A stretch of DNA of 64,000 bases, taken from Rhizobacter sp. AJA081-3 (GTDB lineage: Bacteria > Pseudomonadota > Gammaproteobacteria > Burkholderiales > Burkholderiaceae_C). Location: contig NZ_CP059067.1 of the NCBI RefSeq assembly GCF_017795745.1, forward strand, positions 4,960,001 to 5,024,000. Direction: 5' to 3'. Positions within the stretch are counted from its first letter, which is position 1, and each line of letters starts with the position of its first letter. Below the pieces are notes generated by a model that did not search any database, had not been told where the DNA came from, and worked only from the letters and a program-made list of their open reading frames with translations. Made by a program: the position numbers and the translations under genes. Shown here piece after piece: positions 54,108 to 62,707 of this stretch.

Positions 54108-54124
54108 GTTGCTAACCTAGCAAC
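54108..54124. promoter_or_regulatory. Inverted repeat between lrp-type gene and putA
   Basis: GTTGCTA-ACC-TAGCAAC is a perfect 7-3-7 inverted repeat, centred 44 bp upstream of the putA start and 69 bp from the regulator start. A partial copy, CCTAGCGG, lies just upstream at about 54098. It is the best candidate for the operator of the Lrp-type regulator. Confidence 0.6.
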
Positions 54125-54159
54125 AAATTCGACGCCTGCCGGATATTCGGAGCTTCACC

Positions 54160-57144
54160 ATGTTCGTCACCCCGCCTCTCCAAGCCCGCCTGCCCGACCC
54201 CTACCGCCCCGAGCGCGCGGTGCTCGACGCCGCACTCGCTCGCCTGGCAGGCCGGCTCGACTGGCCCGCGGCGATGCGCCGCGCCACGCCCTGGGTTCAC
54301 GGGGTGCGCGACACACCCGCGCCGTTCTGGGCGATGGAATCGCTGCTGCGCGAATACCCCATCTCCAGCGCCGAAGGGCTGGCGCTGATGCGCCTGGCCG
54401 AAGCGCTGCTGCGCGTGCCCGATGCCGAGACGGCCATCGCGCTCACTGCCGACCAGCTCGGCAAGGCCGAGTTCGACGCACCCGGCGAGGGCCCGCACCG
54501 CATGCTGGCCAGCCTGTCGGCCAGCGCGATCGCGATGTCCAAGCGCTTCCTGCCGGGGGCGGAGGGCGAGTCCGGCCTGCTCAAGCGCCTGGGCGCGCAG
54601 ACCGTGGTGGCGGCCACGGTGCGCGCCATCCAGCTGCTGGGCCGCCAGTTCGTGCTCGGGCGCGACATCGGTGAGGCGATGGCCGAGGCCGCCGCCCAGC
54701 GCCGCCACCAGCCCAGGCTGCGCTTCAGCTACGACATGCTGGGCGAAGGTGCGCGCACCGATGCCGATGCGCAGCGCTACCTGGCGGCGTACCGGCAGGC
54801 GATCGAGCGCATCGAAGCGGCCGGACGGACCGACGGCCCGGAGGCCGCGGATGGCATCTCGATCAAGCTCAGCGCGCTGTTCTCGCGCTACGAAGACGGC
54901 CAGCGCGAGCGCGTGTTCGCCGAGCTGTTGCCGCGCGTGTGGCCGCTGGTGGACGCCGCCGCGCGTGCCGACATGAACTTCACCATCGATGCAGAAGAGA
55001 GCGACCGGCTCGAACTCTCGCTCGATGTCTTCGAGGTGCTGGCCGCCCGCATCGCGCAGACCCACCCGCAATGGCGTGGCTTCGGCATGGCGGTGCAGTC
55101 GTACCAGACGCGCTCGCTCGAGGTCGTCGACGAGATCGCGCGCATCGCCCGCGCGCACGGCCTGCGTTTCATGGTGCGCCTGGTCAAGGGCGCCTACTGG
55201 GACGGCGAAGTCAAGCGTGCCCAGGAGCTGGGCCTGGCCGGCTACCCGGTGTTCACGCACAAGCACCACACCGACATCTCCTACCTCGCCTGCGCGCAGG
55301 CGCTGATCGGCCACGCCGAGCTCATCTACCCGCAGTTCGCCACGCACAACGCCGGCACCGCGGCGGCGATCCTGCAGATGGCCGCCGGCGGCAACGCGAA
55401 GTTCGAGATGCAACGCCTGCACGGCATGGGCGAAGGGGTCTACCGCGAGTTCATGGCGGCGTCCGACGTGCCGGTGCGTGTCTACGCGCCGGTGGGCGAG
55501 CACCGCGACCTGCTCGCCTACCTGGTGCGCCGGCTGCTGGAGAACGGCGCCAACTCGTCCTTCGTGCACCAGCTCGCCGACCCGCAGGTCGATGTCGAGG
55601 CGCTGCTCGCCTCGCCGCTCGTGCCGGCGGTGCAGCCGGGGCTGACGATGCCGGTGGGGCTTTACGGCGCCCGCCCGAACTCGACCGGCGCCGACCTCGC
55701 CTGCCTGGCGCAGCGCGAGCCTCTGCTTCGCGCGATCGAAGGTGCCCGCATCGACACCGTCAAGGAAGCGTCGGCCGACGACATCGCCGCCGCCATGCAG
55801 CGCCTGCACGCCGCGCACCCGCGCTGGAATGAGGTGCCGCTGGCCGAGCGCGCCGCCGCCTTGCGCCGCGCCGCCGATGTGCTCGACGCGAGGCTGGCCG
55901 AGTTCTGCGGCCTGCTCGTCAAGGAGGCGCACAAGACGCTCGGCGACTGCGTGGCCGAGGTGCGCGAGGCAGTCGACTTCCTGCGCTACTACGCCGACCA
56001 GGCCGAGCAGCGCCTGGCCGTGCAGGCCCTGCCCGGCCCGACCGGCGAGCACAACGAGCTGCGCCTGCACGGACGCGGCGTGTTCGTCTGCATCAGCCCG
56101 TGGAACTTCCCGCTGGCCATCTTCGCCGGCCAGGTCGCCGCAGCGCTGGTGGCCGGCAACAGCGTGGCCGCCAAGCCGGCCGAGCAGACGCCGTTCGTCG
56201 CGCAACGCATGGTGGCGTTGCTGCACGAAGCCGGCGTGCCCGCCGACGCGCTGGTGCTGCTGCACGGCCCGGGCGAGACGGTGGGCGCGGCGCTGGTCGC
56301 CGATGCGCGCACCGCCGGCGTGTGCTTCACCGGCTCCACCGCGGTGGCGCGCATCATCAACCGCACGCTCGCCGGCAAGGACGGTCCCATCGTGCCGCTG
56401 ATCGCCGAGACCGGCGGCATCAACGCGATGCTGGTCGATAGCACCGCGCTGCCCGAGCAGGTGGTCGACGCGGTCGTGCAGAGCGCCTTCCGCTCCGCCG
56501 GCCAGCGCTGCTCGGCGCTGCGCCTGCTCGTCGTGCACGAGGGCATCGCCGACGCGGTGATCGAGATGATCCGCGGCGCCATGCAGGAGCTGATCGTCGG
56601 CGACCCGGCGCTGCTGGCCACCGACGTCGGCCCGGTGATCGATGGCGAGGCTTTCGCCGGCATCCGCTCGCATGTCGAGCGGCTCAGGCGCGAGGCCCGA
56701 CTCATCGGCGAGACGCCAGTGAGCTCCACCTACGCGCGCCTGATCGCGCCGGTGGCCTTCGAGCTGCCGGCCATCGCCGACGTGAGGCAGGAGATCTTCG
56801 GCCCGGTGCTGCACGTGGTGCGCTGGAAGGGCGACATCGACGCCGTGGTGGCGCACGTCAACGCGCTCGGCTACGGCCTCACGCTGGGCATCCAGACGCG
56901 CATCGACAGCCGTGCCTTGCGCATCGCGAACGCGGCGCGCATCGGCAACGTCTACGTCAACCGCAACATGATCGGCGCGGTGGTCGGCGTGCAGCCCTTC
57001 GGTGGCGAGGGCCTGTCGGGCACCGGCCCGAAGGCCGGCGGCCCGCACTACCTGTACCGCTTCTGCGCCGAGCAGACGTTGACCATCAACACCGCCGCGG
57101 CCGGCGGCAACGCGGAGCTGCTCGCCGGGCTGACGCCGGCCTGA
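54160..57144 (+). CDS. putA: Bifunctional proline dehydrogenase/L-glutamate gamma-semialdehyde dehydrogenase PutA
   Basis: 994 residues. PutA oxidises proline to P5C with FAD and then P5C to glutamate with NAD+. The proline dehydrogenase barrel covers about residues 60-470, with ISIKLSALFSRYED, RLVKGAYWDGEVKRAQELGL and the KHHTDISYL region; the aldehyde dehydrogenase domain covers about 520-990, with SPWNFPLAIFAGQVAAAL, Glu749 in IAETGGINAML and catalytic Cys783 in SAGQRCSALRLL. There is no N-terminal ribbon-helix-helix, so this short PutA cannot repress its own gene; that job probably falls to the divergent Lrp-type regulator. Confidence 0.96.
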   Translation: MFVTPPLQARLPDPYRPERAVLDAALARLAGRLDWPAAMRRATPWVHGVRDTPAPFWAMESLLREYPISSAEGLALMRLAEALLRVPDAETAIALTADQLGKAEFDAPGEGPHRMLASLSASAIAMSKRFLPGAEGESGLLKRLGAQTVVAATVRAIQLLGRQFVLGRDIGEAMAEAAAQRRHQPRLRFSYDMLGEGARTDADAQRYLAAYRQAIERIEAAGRTDGPEAADGISIKLSALFSRYEDGQRERVFAELLPRVWPLVDAAARADMNFTIDAEESDRLELSLDVFEVLAARIAQTHPQWRGFGMAVQSYQTRSLEVVDEIARIARAHGLRFMVRLVKGAYWDGEVKRAQELGLAGYPVFTHKHHTDISYLACAQALIGHAELIYPQFATHNAGTAAAILQMAAGGNAKFEMQRLHGMGEGVYREFMAASDVPVRVYAPVGEHRDLLAYLVRRLLENGANSSFVHQLADPQVDVEALLASPLVPAVQPGLTMPVGLYGARPNSTGADLACLAQREPLLRAIEGARIDTVKEASADDIAAAMQRLHAAHPRWNEVPLAERAAALRRAADVLDARLAEFCGLLVKEAHKTLGDCVAEVREAVDFLRYYADQAEQRLAVQALPGPTGEHNELRLHGRGVFVCISPWNFPLAIFAGQVAAALVAGNSVAAKPAEQTPFVAQRMVALLHEAGVPADALVLLHGPGETVGAALVADARTAGVCFTGSTAVARIINRTLAGKDGPIVPLIAETGGINAMLVDSTALPEQVVDAVVQSAFRSAGQRCSALRLLVVHEGIADAVIEMIRGAMQELIVGDPALLATDVGPVIDGEAFAGIRSHVERLRREARLIGETPVSSTYARLIAPVAFELPAIADVRQEIFGPVLHVVRWKGDIDAVVAHVNALGYGLTLGIQTRIDSRALRIANAARIGNVYVNRNMIGAVVGVQPFGGEGLSGTGPKAGGPHYLYRFCAEQTLTINTAAAGGNAELLAGLTPA

Positions 57145-57198
57145 GCGTGGCGGTGTGCGAGGATCGCGGCTGTCATCCGTTCGCCTCCCACCGCATTC

Positions 57199-57612
57199 AT
57201 GATCAAGAACATCGTCATCGGCGTCGTCGCCCTGCTCCTGCTGGCCGTCGCCTGGTTTGCTTTCGCGCTCAACTGGAGCTACTCCAGCGGCGAGCGCGCC
57301 GGCTGGGTGCAGAAGTTCTCGCACAAGGGCTGGATCTGCAAGACCTGGGAGGGCGAGCTGGCGCTGGTGTCGCTGCCCGGCAGCACGGTCGAGAAGTTCT
57401 TCTTCACCGTGCACGACGACGCCCTGGCGCACAAGCTCAGCGCCGCGATGGGCAAGCGCGTGAGCCTGCACTACGAAGAGAAGGTCGGCCTGCCGACCAG
57501 CTGCTTCGGCGAGACGCGCTACTTCGTCACCGGCTTCGTCGAGACCACCGAGATCCCGATCGGCGCCGGCGTCGTCGTGCCCACGCCGCCGGCCGCTTCG
57601 GCCGCGAAATGA
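57199..57612 (+). CDS. Small single-pass membrane protein of unknown function
   Basis: 137 residues. One N-terminal helix (MIKNIVIGVVALLLLAVAWFAFALNW) anchors a periplasmic or cytosolic domain of about 100 residues that contains WVQKFSHKGWICKTWEGEL, two cysteines and a C-terminal Pro/Ala tail. The domain is conserved in Burkholderiales as far as I recall but has no established function. It lies between putA and proC, separated by 54 and 10 bp, so it is probably in the same transcript as proC. Confidence 0.72.
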   Translation: MIKNIVIGVVALLLLAVAWFAFALNWSYSSGERAGWVQKFSHKGWICKTWEGELALVSLPGSTVEKFFFTVHDDALAHKLSAAMGKRVSLHYEEKVGLPTSCFGETRYFVTGFVETTEIPIGAGVVVPTPPAASAAK

Positions 57613-57622
57613 GGAACACGCG

Positions 57623-58435
57623 ATGAGCAAGGACGTGCTGGCCTTCATCGGCGGCGGCAACATGGCCGCGGCCATCATCGGTGGGCTGCGCGCCAGTGGC
57701 CGCCCGGCCGATTCCATCCTCGTCGTCGACCCGGGCGAAGCACAGCGCGACAAGCTGCGCGCCGAGCACGGCGTGCGCACCTTCGCCGCCGCCGACCCGG
57801 CGCTGGCGACGGCCAGCGTGGTGGTGTGGGCGGTCAAACCGCAACTGTTCCATGCCGCTGCAGCGCCCTGTGCTGCGCACATCGCCGGCGCCTTGCAGCT
57901 CAGCGTCATGGCCGGCATCCGCAGCGACGCGATCGCGCGGGCCACCGGCAGCCAGCGCGTGGTGCGCAGCATGCCCAACACGCCGGCGCTGATCGGCCAG
58001 GGCATCGCCGGGCTCTATGCGCGCGAGGCGGTGAACGCCGCCGAGAAGGCCACCGCCGAGGCGCTGCTCGCGCCCACCGGCCGCACGCTGTGGGTCGCGC
58101 GCGAGGAAGACCTCGACGCCGTGACCGCGCTGTCGGGCTCCGGCCCGGCCTACGTCTTCTACTTCGTCGAGGCGATGATGCAGGCGGCGCAGGAGATGGG
58201 CCTGAGCGCCGAGCAGGGCAAGCAGCTCGCGCTGGCCACCTTCGCCGGCGCCACCTCGCTCGCGCAGGCCTCGAGCGAGCCGCCGGAGGTGCTGCGCGAA
58301 CGCGTCACGTCCAAGGGCGGCACCACCTACGCGGCCCTCACCTCGCTGGAAGCCAGCGGCGTGAAGGCCGCCTTCGTGAAGGCGTTGAAGGCCGCGCAGC
58401 TGCGCGCGAAGGAACTCGGCGACGATTTCGGCTGA
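57623..58435 (+). CDS. proC: Pyrroline-5-carboxylate reductase
   Basis: 270 residues. It makes proline from P5C with NAD(P)H. Motifs: Rossmann FIGGGNMAAAIIGGLRASG, VVWAVKPQLFHAAAA, VRSMPNTPALIGQGIAGLYA, and the signature DLDAVTALSGSGPAYVFYFVEAM with the downstream KGGTTYAALTSLE. ATG 57623 has a GAGG upstream. With PutA and the Lrp-type regulator it forms a proline degradation/synthesis locus, which could cycle proline and P5C. Confidence 0.96.
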   Translation: MSKDVLAFIGGGNMAAAIIGGLRASGRPADSILVVDPGEAQRDKLRAEHGVRTFAAADPALATASVVVWAVKPQLFHAAAAPCAAHIAGALQLSVMAGIRSDAIARATGSQRVVRSMPNTPALIGQGIAGLYAREAVNAAEKATAEALLAPTGRTLWVAREEDLDAVTALSGSGPAYVFYFVEAMMQAAQEMGLSAEQGKQLALATFAGATSLAQASSEPPEVLRERVTSKGGTTYAALTSLEASGVKAAFVKALKAAQLRAKELGDDFG

Positions 58436-58437
58436 AC

Positions 58438-58929
58438 TCAGTCATCCCCGCCGGGGATGCCGGCCGCGAACCACGATTGCGCGCCGCCCGCATTGCGGAT
58501 CAGCAGCACCGGGCTCAGGCACGGGCTCGGCGGCACGGCAGAGAGCTTGCCCTTGATGACGAAGTCGCCGGCCAGGTCGAGGTCGACGAAGGGCGAGTGG
58601 TGCGCCACGCCGCTGCAGAACAGCGTGGCGAACACCTGCGTCACGCCGCCGCGCGTGCCGATGCTGTCGCCGCCGCTGAACAGCAGGCCGCTGCCCTTGG
58701 CCGAGATGCTGCCGTCCGCCTCGACGCGCGCGCGCAACTTGCGCAGGATCCAGGGCCGCCCGCCCGGCGCCACGCCGAGCACCGTGTTGGCCACCGGCGC
58801 GCCGTTGGCGATGCCGCCCACCGGGTCGACGCCGATGGCGCCGTTGAACTGGACAAGGCTGTCGCCCGCGAGGGCGGCGCCCGAGGCGAGCGTGGCGGAC
58901 AGGGCAAGGGCGAGCGCAAAGGGCTTCAT
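58438..58929 (-). CDS. Small secreted protein of unknown function
   Basis: 163 residues with a signal peptide (MKPFALALALSATLASGAALA) and a Gly-rich beta-type mature part. Two cysteines sit in TLFCSG and SPCLSP. I recognise no family. The start ATG 58929 gives an ideal signal peptide. It is convergent with proC with 2 bp between stops, and divergent from the glutamate dehydrogenase gene. Confidence 0.72.
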   Translation of the reverse strand: MKPFALALALSATLASGAALAGDSLVQFNGAIGVDPVGGIANGAPVANTVLGVAPGGRPWILRKLRARVEADGSISAKGSGLLFSGGDSIGTRGGVTQVFATLFCSGVAHHSPFVDLDLAGDFVIKGKLSAVPPSPCLSPVLLIRNAGGAQSWFAAGIPGGDD

Positions 58930-59153
58930 GCGGGTCTCCGGGTGGGGTGGCGCGACGAACTGCCGCGTTCTGCGTGTACGCGGGCCACACCGCGGCCATT
59001 CCCTGGCCCATGTGCGCGGCGGCGCAAGCCATGCAAACCCGGCATGACGAACGGTGAAAAACTCGGTCAAGTGGCGCCTACAGTCTCGCCCCATGCAGCC
59101 GGCGGTGCCACGAGCGCCGCGGGTGCAGGCATCAGACACCACGGAGACACCGA

Positions 59154-60431
59154 ATGAGCGAAAGCAGCCTGTCCTACGTCACCCACCATGCCGACGGCCC
59201 CTGGCAGACCTACCTGTCGCAGGTCGACCGCGTGGTGCCCTACCTCGGCCACCTGGCCCGCTGGGTCGAGACGCTCAAGCGGCCCAAGCGCGCGCTGATC
59301 GTCGATGTGCCCATCGAGCTCGACGACGGCCGCGTGGCGCACTTCGAGGGCTTTCGCGTGCAGCACAACATGTCGCGCGGCCCCGGCAAGGGCGGCGTGC
59401 GCTACCACCCGAACGTGACGCTCGAAGAGGTGATGGCGCTGGCGGCGTGGATGAGCATCAAGAACGCCGCGGTGAACCTGCCCTACGGCGGTGCCAAGGG
59501 CGGCATCCGTGTCGACCCGAAGCTGCTCTCGATCAAGGAGCTGGAGCGCATGACGCGCCGCTACACCAGCGAGATCGGCATCATCATCGGCCCGCACCAG
59601 GACATCCCGGCGCCGGACGTGAACACCAACCCGCAGATCATGGCGTGGATGATGGACACGTATTCGATGAACACCGGCACCACCGCCACCGGCGTGGTCA
59701 CCGGCAAGCCGATCCACCTGGGCGGCTCGCTCGGCCGCGTCAAGGCCACCGGCCGCGGCGTGTTCGTCACCGGCCGCGAGGCGGCAAGACGCATCAACCT
59801 CGACCTCGACGGCGCGCGCGTGGCGGTGCAGGGCTTCGGCAACGTCGGCGCGGCCGCAGCCGAGCTGTTCGCACAGGCCGGTGCGAAGATCGTCGCCATC
59901 CAGGACCACACCGGCACGATCGTCAACGAGCGCGGCATCGACATGGCCGAGCTGATGCCCACGCTCACGCAGTACGGCGGCGTCGGCGGCTTCAAGGGCG
60001 CCGACAAGGCCGACGACGAGGCCTTCTGGGACGTGAAGTGCGACATCCTCATCCCCGCCGCGCTGGAAGGCCAGGTCACCGTCGAGCGTGCCAAGCGAAC
60101 GACCGCCAAGCTGGTGCTCGAGGGCGCCAACGGCCCGACGCTGCCTGCAGCCGACGACATCCTGGCCGACCGCGGCATCCTCGTCGTGCCCGACGTGATC
60201 TGCAACGCCGGTGGCGTGACGGTCAGCTACTTCGAGTGGGTGCAGGACTTCAGCTCCTTCTTCTGGACCGAGGACGAGATCAACCTGCGCCTGGACAAGA
60301 TCATGGTCGGCGCGCTCAAGCGCATCTGGGACACCGCCGACAAGCACCAGATCACGCTGCGCACGGCCACCTTCGCGGTGGCCTGCGAGCGCATCCTCAC
60401 GGCGCGCGAGGAGCGCGGCCTGTACCCCTGA
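59154..60431 (+). CDS. Glutamate dehydrogenase (Glu/Leu/Phe/Val dehydrogenase family)
   Basis: 425 residues. It oxidises glutamate to 2-oxoglutarate and ammonia or the reverse. The N-terminal domain has [50 protein letters not shown] (key: GPGKGGVR and PYGGAKGG) and the conserved [20 protein letters not shown]; the cofactor domain carries [23 protein letters not shown]. Asp after the second strand suggests NAD+ over NADP+, but this is uncertain. It lies 1 kb from the proline locus, and glutamate from PutA could feed it. Start ATG 59154 has a weak ribosome site. Confidence 0.92.
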   Translation: MSESSLSYVTHHADGPWQTYLSQVDRVVPYLGHLARWVETLKRPKRALIVDVPIELDDGRVAHFEGFRVQHNMSRGPGKGGVRYHPNVTLEEVMALAAWMSIKNAAVNLPYGGAKGGIRVDPKLLSIKELERMTRRYTSEIGIIIGPHQDIPAPDVNTNPQIMAWMMDTYSMNTGTTATGVVTGKPIHLGGSLGRVKATGRGVFVTGREAARRINLDLDGARVAVQGFGNVGAAAAELFAQAGAKIVAIQDHTGTIVNERGIDMAELMPTLTQYGGVGGFKGADKADDEAFWDVKCDILIPAALEGQVTVERAKRTTAKLVLEGANGPTLPAADDILADRGILVVPDVICNAGGVTVSYFEWVQDFSSFFWTEDEINLRLDKIMVGALKRIWDTADKHQITLRTATFAVACERILTAREERGLYP

Positions 60432-60435
60432 CGCA

Positions 60436-60454
60436 GGGGCGGCGGTGCCGCCCC
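60436..60454 (+). terminator. Stem-loop downstream of glutamate dehydrogenase
   Basis: GGGGCGGC (60436-60443) and GCCGCCCC (60447-60454) form a perfect 8-bp stem with a GGT loop, starting five bases after the stop. There is no T-run, so intrinsic termination is uncertain. Confidence 0.4.
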
Positions 60455-60606
60455 CATTGCACTTCCTTACCGATTTGAGGCCGCGCAGAGACGCGCGGTT
60501 GATGGCGCTCAACCTCAGGCGTACGCCGCCCGCACAGCATACCCACTCAGGTATGCCGGATCGTGTTGGCGGGCCTGAGCAAGTGTCAAATCACAAGGAG
60601 CAAGCA

Positions 60607-61047
60607 ATGAAGGCAAGACGAGCGATTCCCTGGCTGATCGCCGGTGCCCTCGCGGCATCGGCGGCCATGGCCCAGGACCAGACGCGTGATCGCGATCAGA
60701 CGCGCGACAAGACGGCCGACCAGACGCGGGATCAGGATCGCACGCGCGACCAGATCCGCGACCGCGACATCTACGGCTCGAAGCTGATGACGGCGCAGGA
60801 GCGCAACGAGTATCGCAATCGCATGCGGGCGGCCAAGACGGCGCAGGAGCGCGAGCAGGTCCGCGCCGAGCACCATGAGCGCATGAAGGTGCGCGCCAAG
60901 GAGCGGGGCGTCACGCTGCCCGATGCACCGCCTGCCGGTCGCGGGCCGGGCACCGGCGCGGGTGCTGGCGCCGGAGCCGGCGGCGGTGCGGGCGGTGGCG
61001 GCGGCGGTGGCGGCGGCGGCGGTGGTGGAGGGGGCGGCGGCAAGTAG
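60607..61047 (+). CDS. Secreted protein with Arg-Asp repeats and a poly-Gly tail
   Basis: 146 residues. A signal peptide (ending ASAAMAQ) is followed by about 30 residues dominated by repeats of RDQT/DQTRD, then a charged helix (YGSKLMTAQERNEYRNRMRAAKTAQEREQVRAEHHERM), then DAPP and a tail of about 30 residues almost wholly Gly and Ala, ending in K. The helical part resembles small periplasmic proteins of the Spy/CpxP-like, Arg-rich type, but I would not name it. RBS AAGGAG precedes ATG 60607 by six bases. No homologous neighbour helps. Confidence 0.75.
   Translation: MKARRAIPWLIAGALAASAAMAQDQTRDRDQTRDKTADQTRDQDRTRDQIRDRDIYGSKLMTAQERNEYRNRMRAAKTAQEREQVRAEHHERMKVRAKERGVTLPDAPPAGRGPGTGAGAGAGAGGGAGGGGGGGGGGGGGGGGGK
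60675..60768 (+). repeat. Imperfect tandem repeat encoding Asp-Gln-Thr-Arg units
   Basis: About 94 bp of degenerate repeats built on GACCAGACGCG and GATCAGACGCG-type units, 12 to 18 bp apart, inside the gene at 60607. They encode successive DQTRD and RDQ units. This is a low-complexity, potentially slippage-prone tract. Confidence 0.65.
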
Positions 61048-61134
61048 TCGCCCACCGCACCACCCGAAAGCCAGGCGGCACGCGGCGAGTGCGGGTGCCG
61101 CTTCCCGCGGCCCCGCACCCGACCCTGGCGAGGC

Positions 61135-62604
61135 TCAGTCCTCGCCGATCTCCAGCTCACCCGTGGTGCTGACGTCGCGCGTCGCATCCACCACATTGGT
61201 CGCCAGGCTGGCCACCACACCCCGTGCGCGCACCATCGTCGGTACGGCCGGCGGTACGGCCACGGCGGCATAGAAGGTCGCAGCGTCGACCAGCGCTCCG
61301 CTCAGGTCGCGGTAGCGTGAGTTGGCGCCCGTGGCCACGCCGAAACCCGCCAGCGTGAGCTGCGTGGTCGGCACCTTCGCGTCTGCCGGCCCCTTGACGA
61401 CCACCAGCGTGTCCGCCGCGGTGCGCTCCACGCGTGTGGCGATCAGGTCGCCCGCCGCGTCCTCATAGGCGTTGACTTCCAGGCGGTCGGCCGCATTCAG
61501 CGATGCCAGCGTGATGATCGCCGGCTGGTCCGCGCTGGCCAGGCGGTCGCGCAGCACCGTGTCGCCCGTGAGCTTGAGCGCGCGGCCGAGCATCGTCAGC
61601 GTGCTCAGTGCCGCGTCCTTGGCCTGCAGGCCGGACTCGACATGCACGTTGGCTTGCAGCTTGACGACGAGCACGCTGGCGACCAGCACGTTGTTCGTCA
61701 TCACGCCTTCGGCTTCGACCTTCAGGCCGTTGCGGATGTCGGCGGCCGTGCCATTGCGGATCACCGCGTTGGCCGCATTCACCGCCTGGCCCGCCACCGT
61801 GAAGTTCGCGATCGAGACGAAGTCGGCGACGTAGCCCTCGACCTCGAGACCATCGCCGTCGGGATAGCTGATGCGGTCGCGATCGCGGTCGCGCAGCCGG
61901 TCGGCGGTGAGGATGCCATTGGCGAAGTTGCTGCCGCCGACCTCCACGGTCATGCCGTTGGCCAGACCGGCGGGGCGGCCGCCCGCGGCGATGCCCGAGA
62001 AGTTCACCGTCAGGCCATCGACGGTGCAGGTGCCCGCGGCCGCATCGAGGTTGCTCACCGTGCCCTTGACCTCGAGTTCGCTGACGCCGTTCTGAAACAG
62101 CCCCTGTCGCTCCATGCGGGTGGCGCGCAGGCGGTTGTTGGCCGGATCGGGCAGGCAGCTGACCTCGACCTGGTCACCGATCGCGAAGCTGTTCATGTCG
62201 CGCAGCGTGACGCCATCGAACACGGTGTCGTCGTCCACCAGCACCGTCTGGCCGAGCACGGTGACGGTGTTCTGCACCTGGTTCATCGCCGTGATCGGGC
62301 CCTGCACGCAGTCGTTGTAGCGGATGGTGTTGGCCACGCCCGTGCCGTTGGCGTTGATGCGGCCGCGCACCTGGACCACCATGCCCACGCGCAGCCGATC
62401 GCGCGTGCCCGCGCTGTCGTCCATGGTGATGCTGGCCGCGGTGTCGTCGAAGCGCACGCCATTGACGACCAGGCTGCCGAAGCTGCTGATCGTGCCGATG
62501 GCCGTCTGAGTGGGGTCGGTGGCGGGGTCGTCGCCGCCGCCGCAGGCGGCGAGCATCGACAGCGCGCAGGCCGCCGCGGTGGTCTTCCAGTGATGCGCAT
62601 GCAT
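61135..62604 (-). CDS. DUF5666 repeat lipoprotein
   Basis: 489 residues. The signal peptide ends in a lipobox (LSMLAACGGGDD), so a lipid-anchored envelope protein. The mature part is made of about four repeated DUF5666-type beta modules, each built around phrases such as VRGRINANGTGVANTI, LEVKGTVSNLDAAAGTCTV, LEVEGYVADFVSIANFTV and the final LEVNAYEDAAGDLIATRVE. The family has no known function. The start ATG 62604 follows an AAAGGAG site at seven bases; the longer frame is not preferred. It is downstream of the FN3 gene on the same strand. Confidence 0.85.
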   Translation of the reverse strand: MHAHHWKTTAAACALSMLAACGGGDDPATDPTQTAIGTISSFGSLVVNGVRFDDTAASITMDDSAGTRDRLRVGMVVQVRGRINANGTGVANTIRYNDCVQGPITAMNQVQNTVTVLGQTVLVDDDTVFDGVTLRDMNSFAIGDQVEVSCLPDPANNRLRATRMERQGLFQNGVSELEVKGTVSNLDAAAGTCTVDGLTVNFSGIAAGGRPAGLANGMTVEVGGSNFANGILTADRLRDRDRDRISYPDGDGLEVEGYVADFVSIANFTVAGQAVNAANAVIRNGTAADIRNGLKVEAEGVMTNNVLVASVLVVKLQANVHVESGLQAKDAALSTLTMLGRALKLTGDTVLRDRLASADQPAIITLASLNAADRLEVNAYEDAAGDLIATRVERTAADTLVVVKGPADAKVPTTQLTLAGFGVATGANSRYRDLSGALVDAATFYAAVAVPPAVPTMVRARGVVASLATNVVDATRDVSTTGELEIGED

Positions 62605-62641
62605 GGCATGGCTCCTTTGGTGTGGGTTGAGGAACGGCACC

Positions 62642-62678
62642 AAAGACAAACGGCGGCTTCTCTTGCGAGAGCCGCCGT
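62642..62678 (-). terminator. Intrinsic terminator downstream of the FN3/Gly-rich gene
   Basis: ACGGCGGC and GCCGCCGT pair at the base (62650-62657 with 62671-62678), TCTC pairs with GAGA (62659-62662 with 62667-62670) above a one-base bulge, and the loop is TTGC. On the minus strand a T-rich TTGTCTTT follows. It lies 30 bp past the stop of the FN3/Gly-rich gene. Confidence 0.7.
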
Positions 62679-62707
62679 CGACTTGCGTGCCGGGGTGTGT
62701 CGGCCGG

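Noticed and set aside
54112-58005. A 1297-codon minus-strand frame across putA and proC
   Set aside because: It is antisense to two clear enzymes and has no recognisable domain; its length follows from the lack of stop codons in GC-rich DNA.
60537-60556. Inverted repeat GCATACC-6-GGTATGC upstream of the Arg-Asp repeat protein
   Set aside because: A 7-bp dyad of this kind is plausible by chance in the 175-bp gap and has no adjacent regulator.
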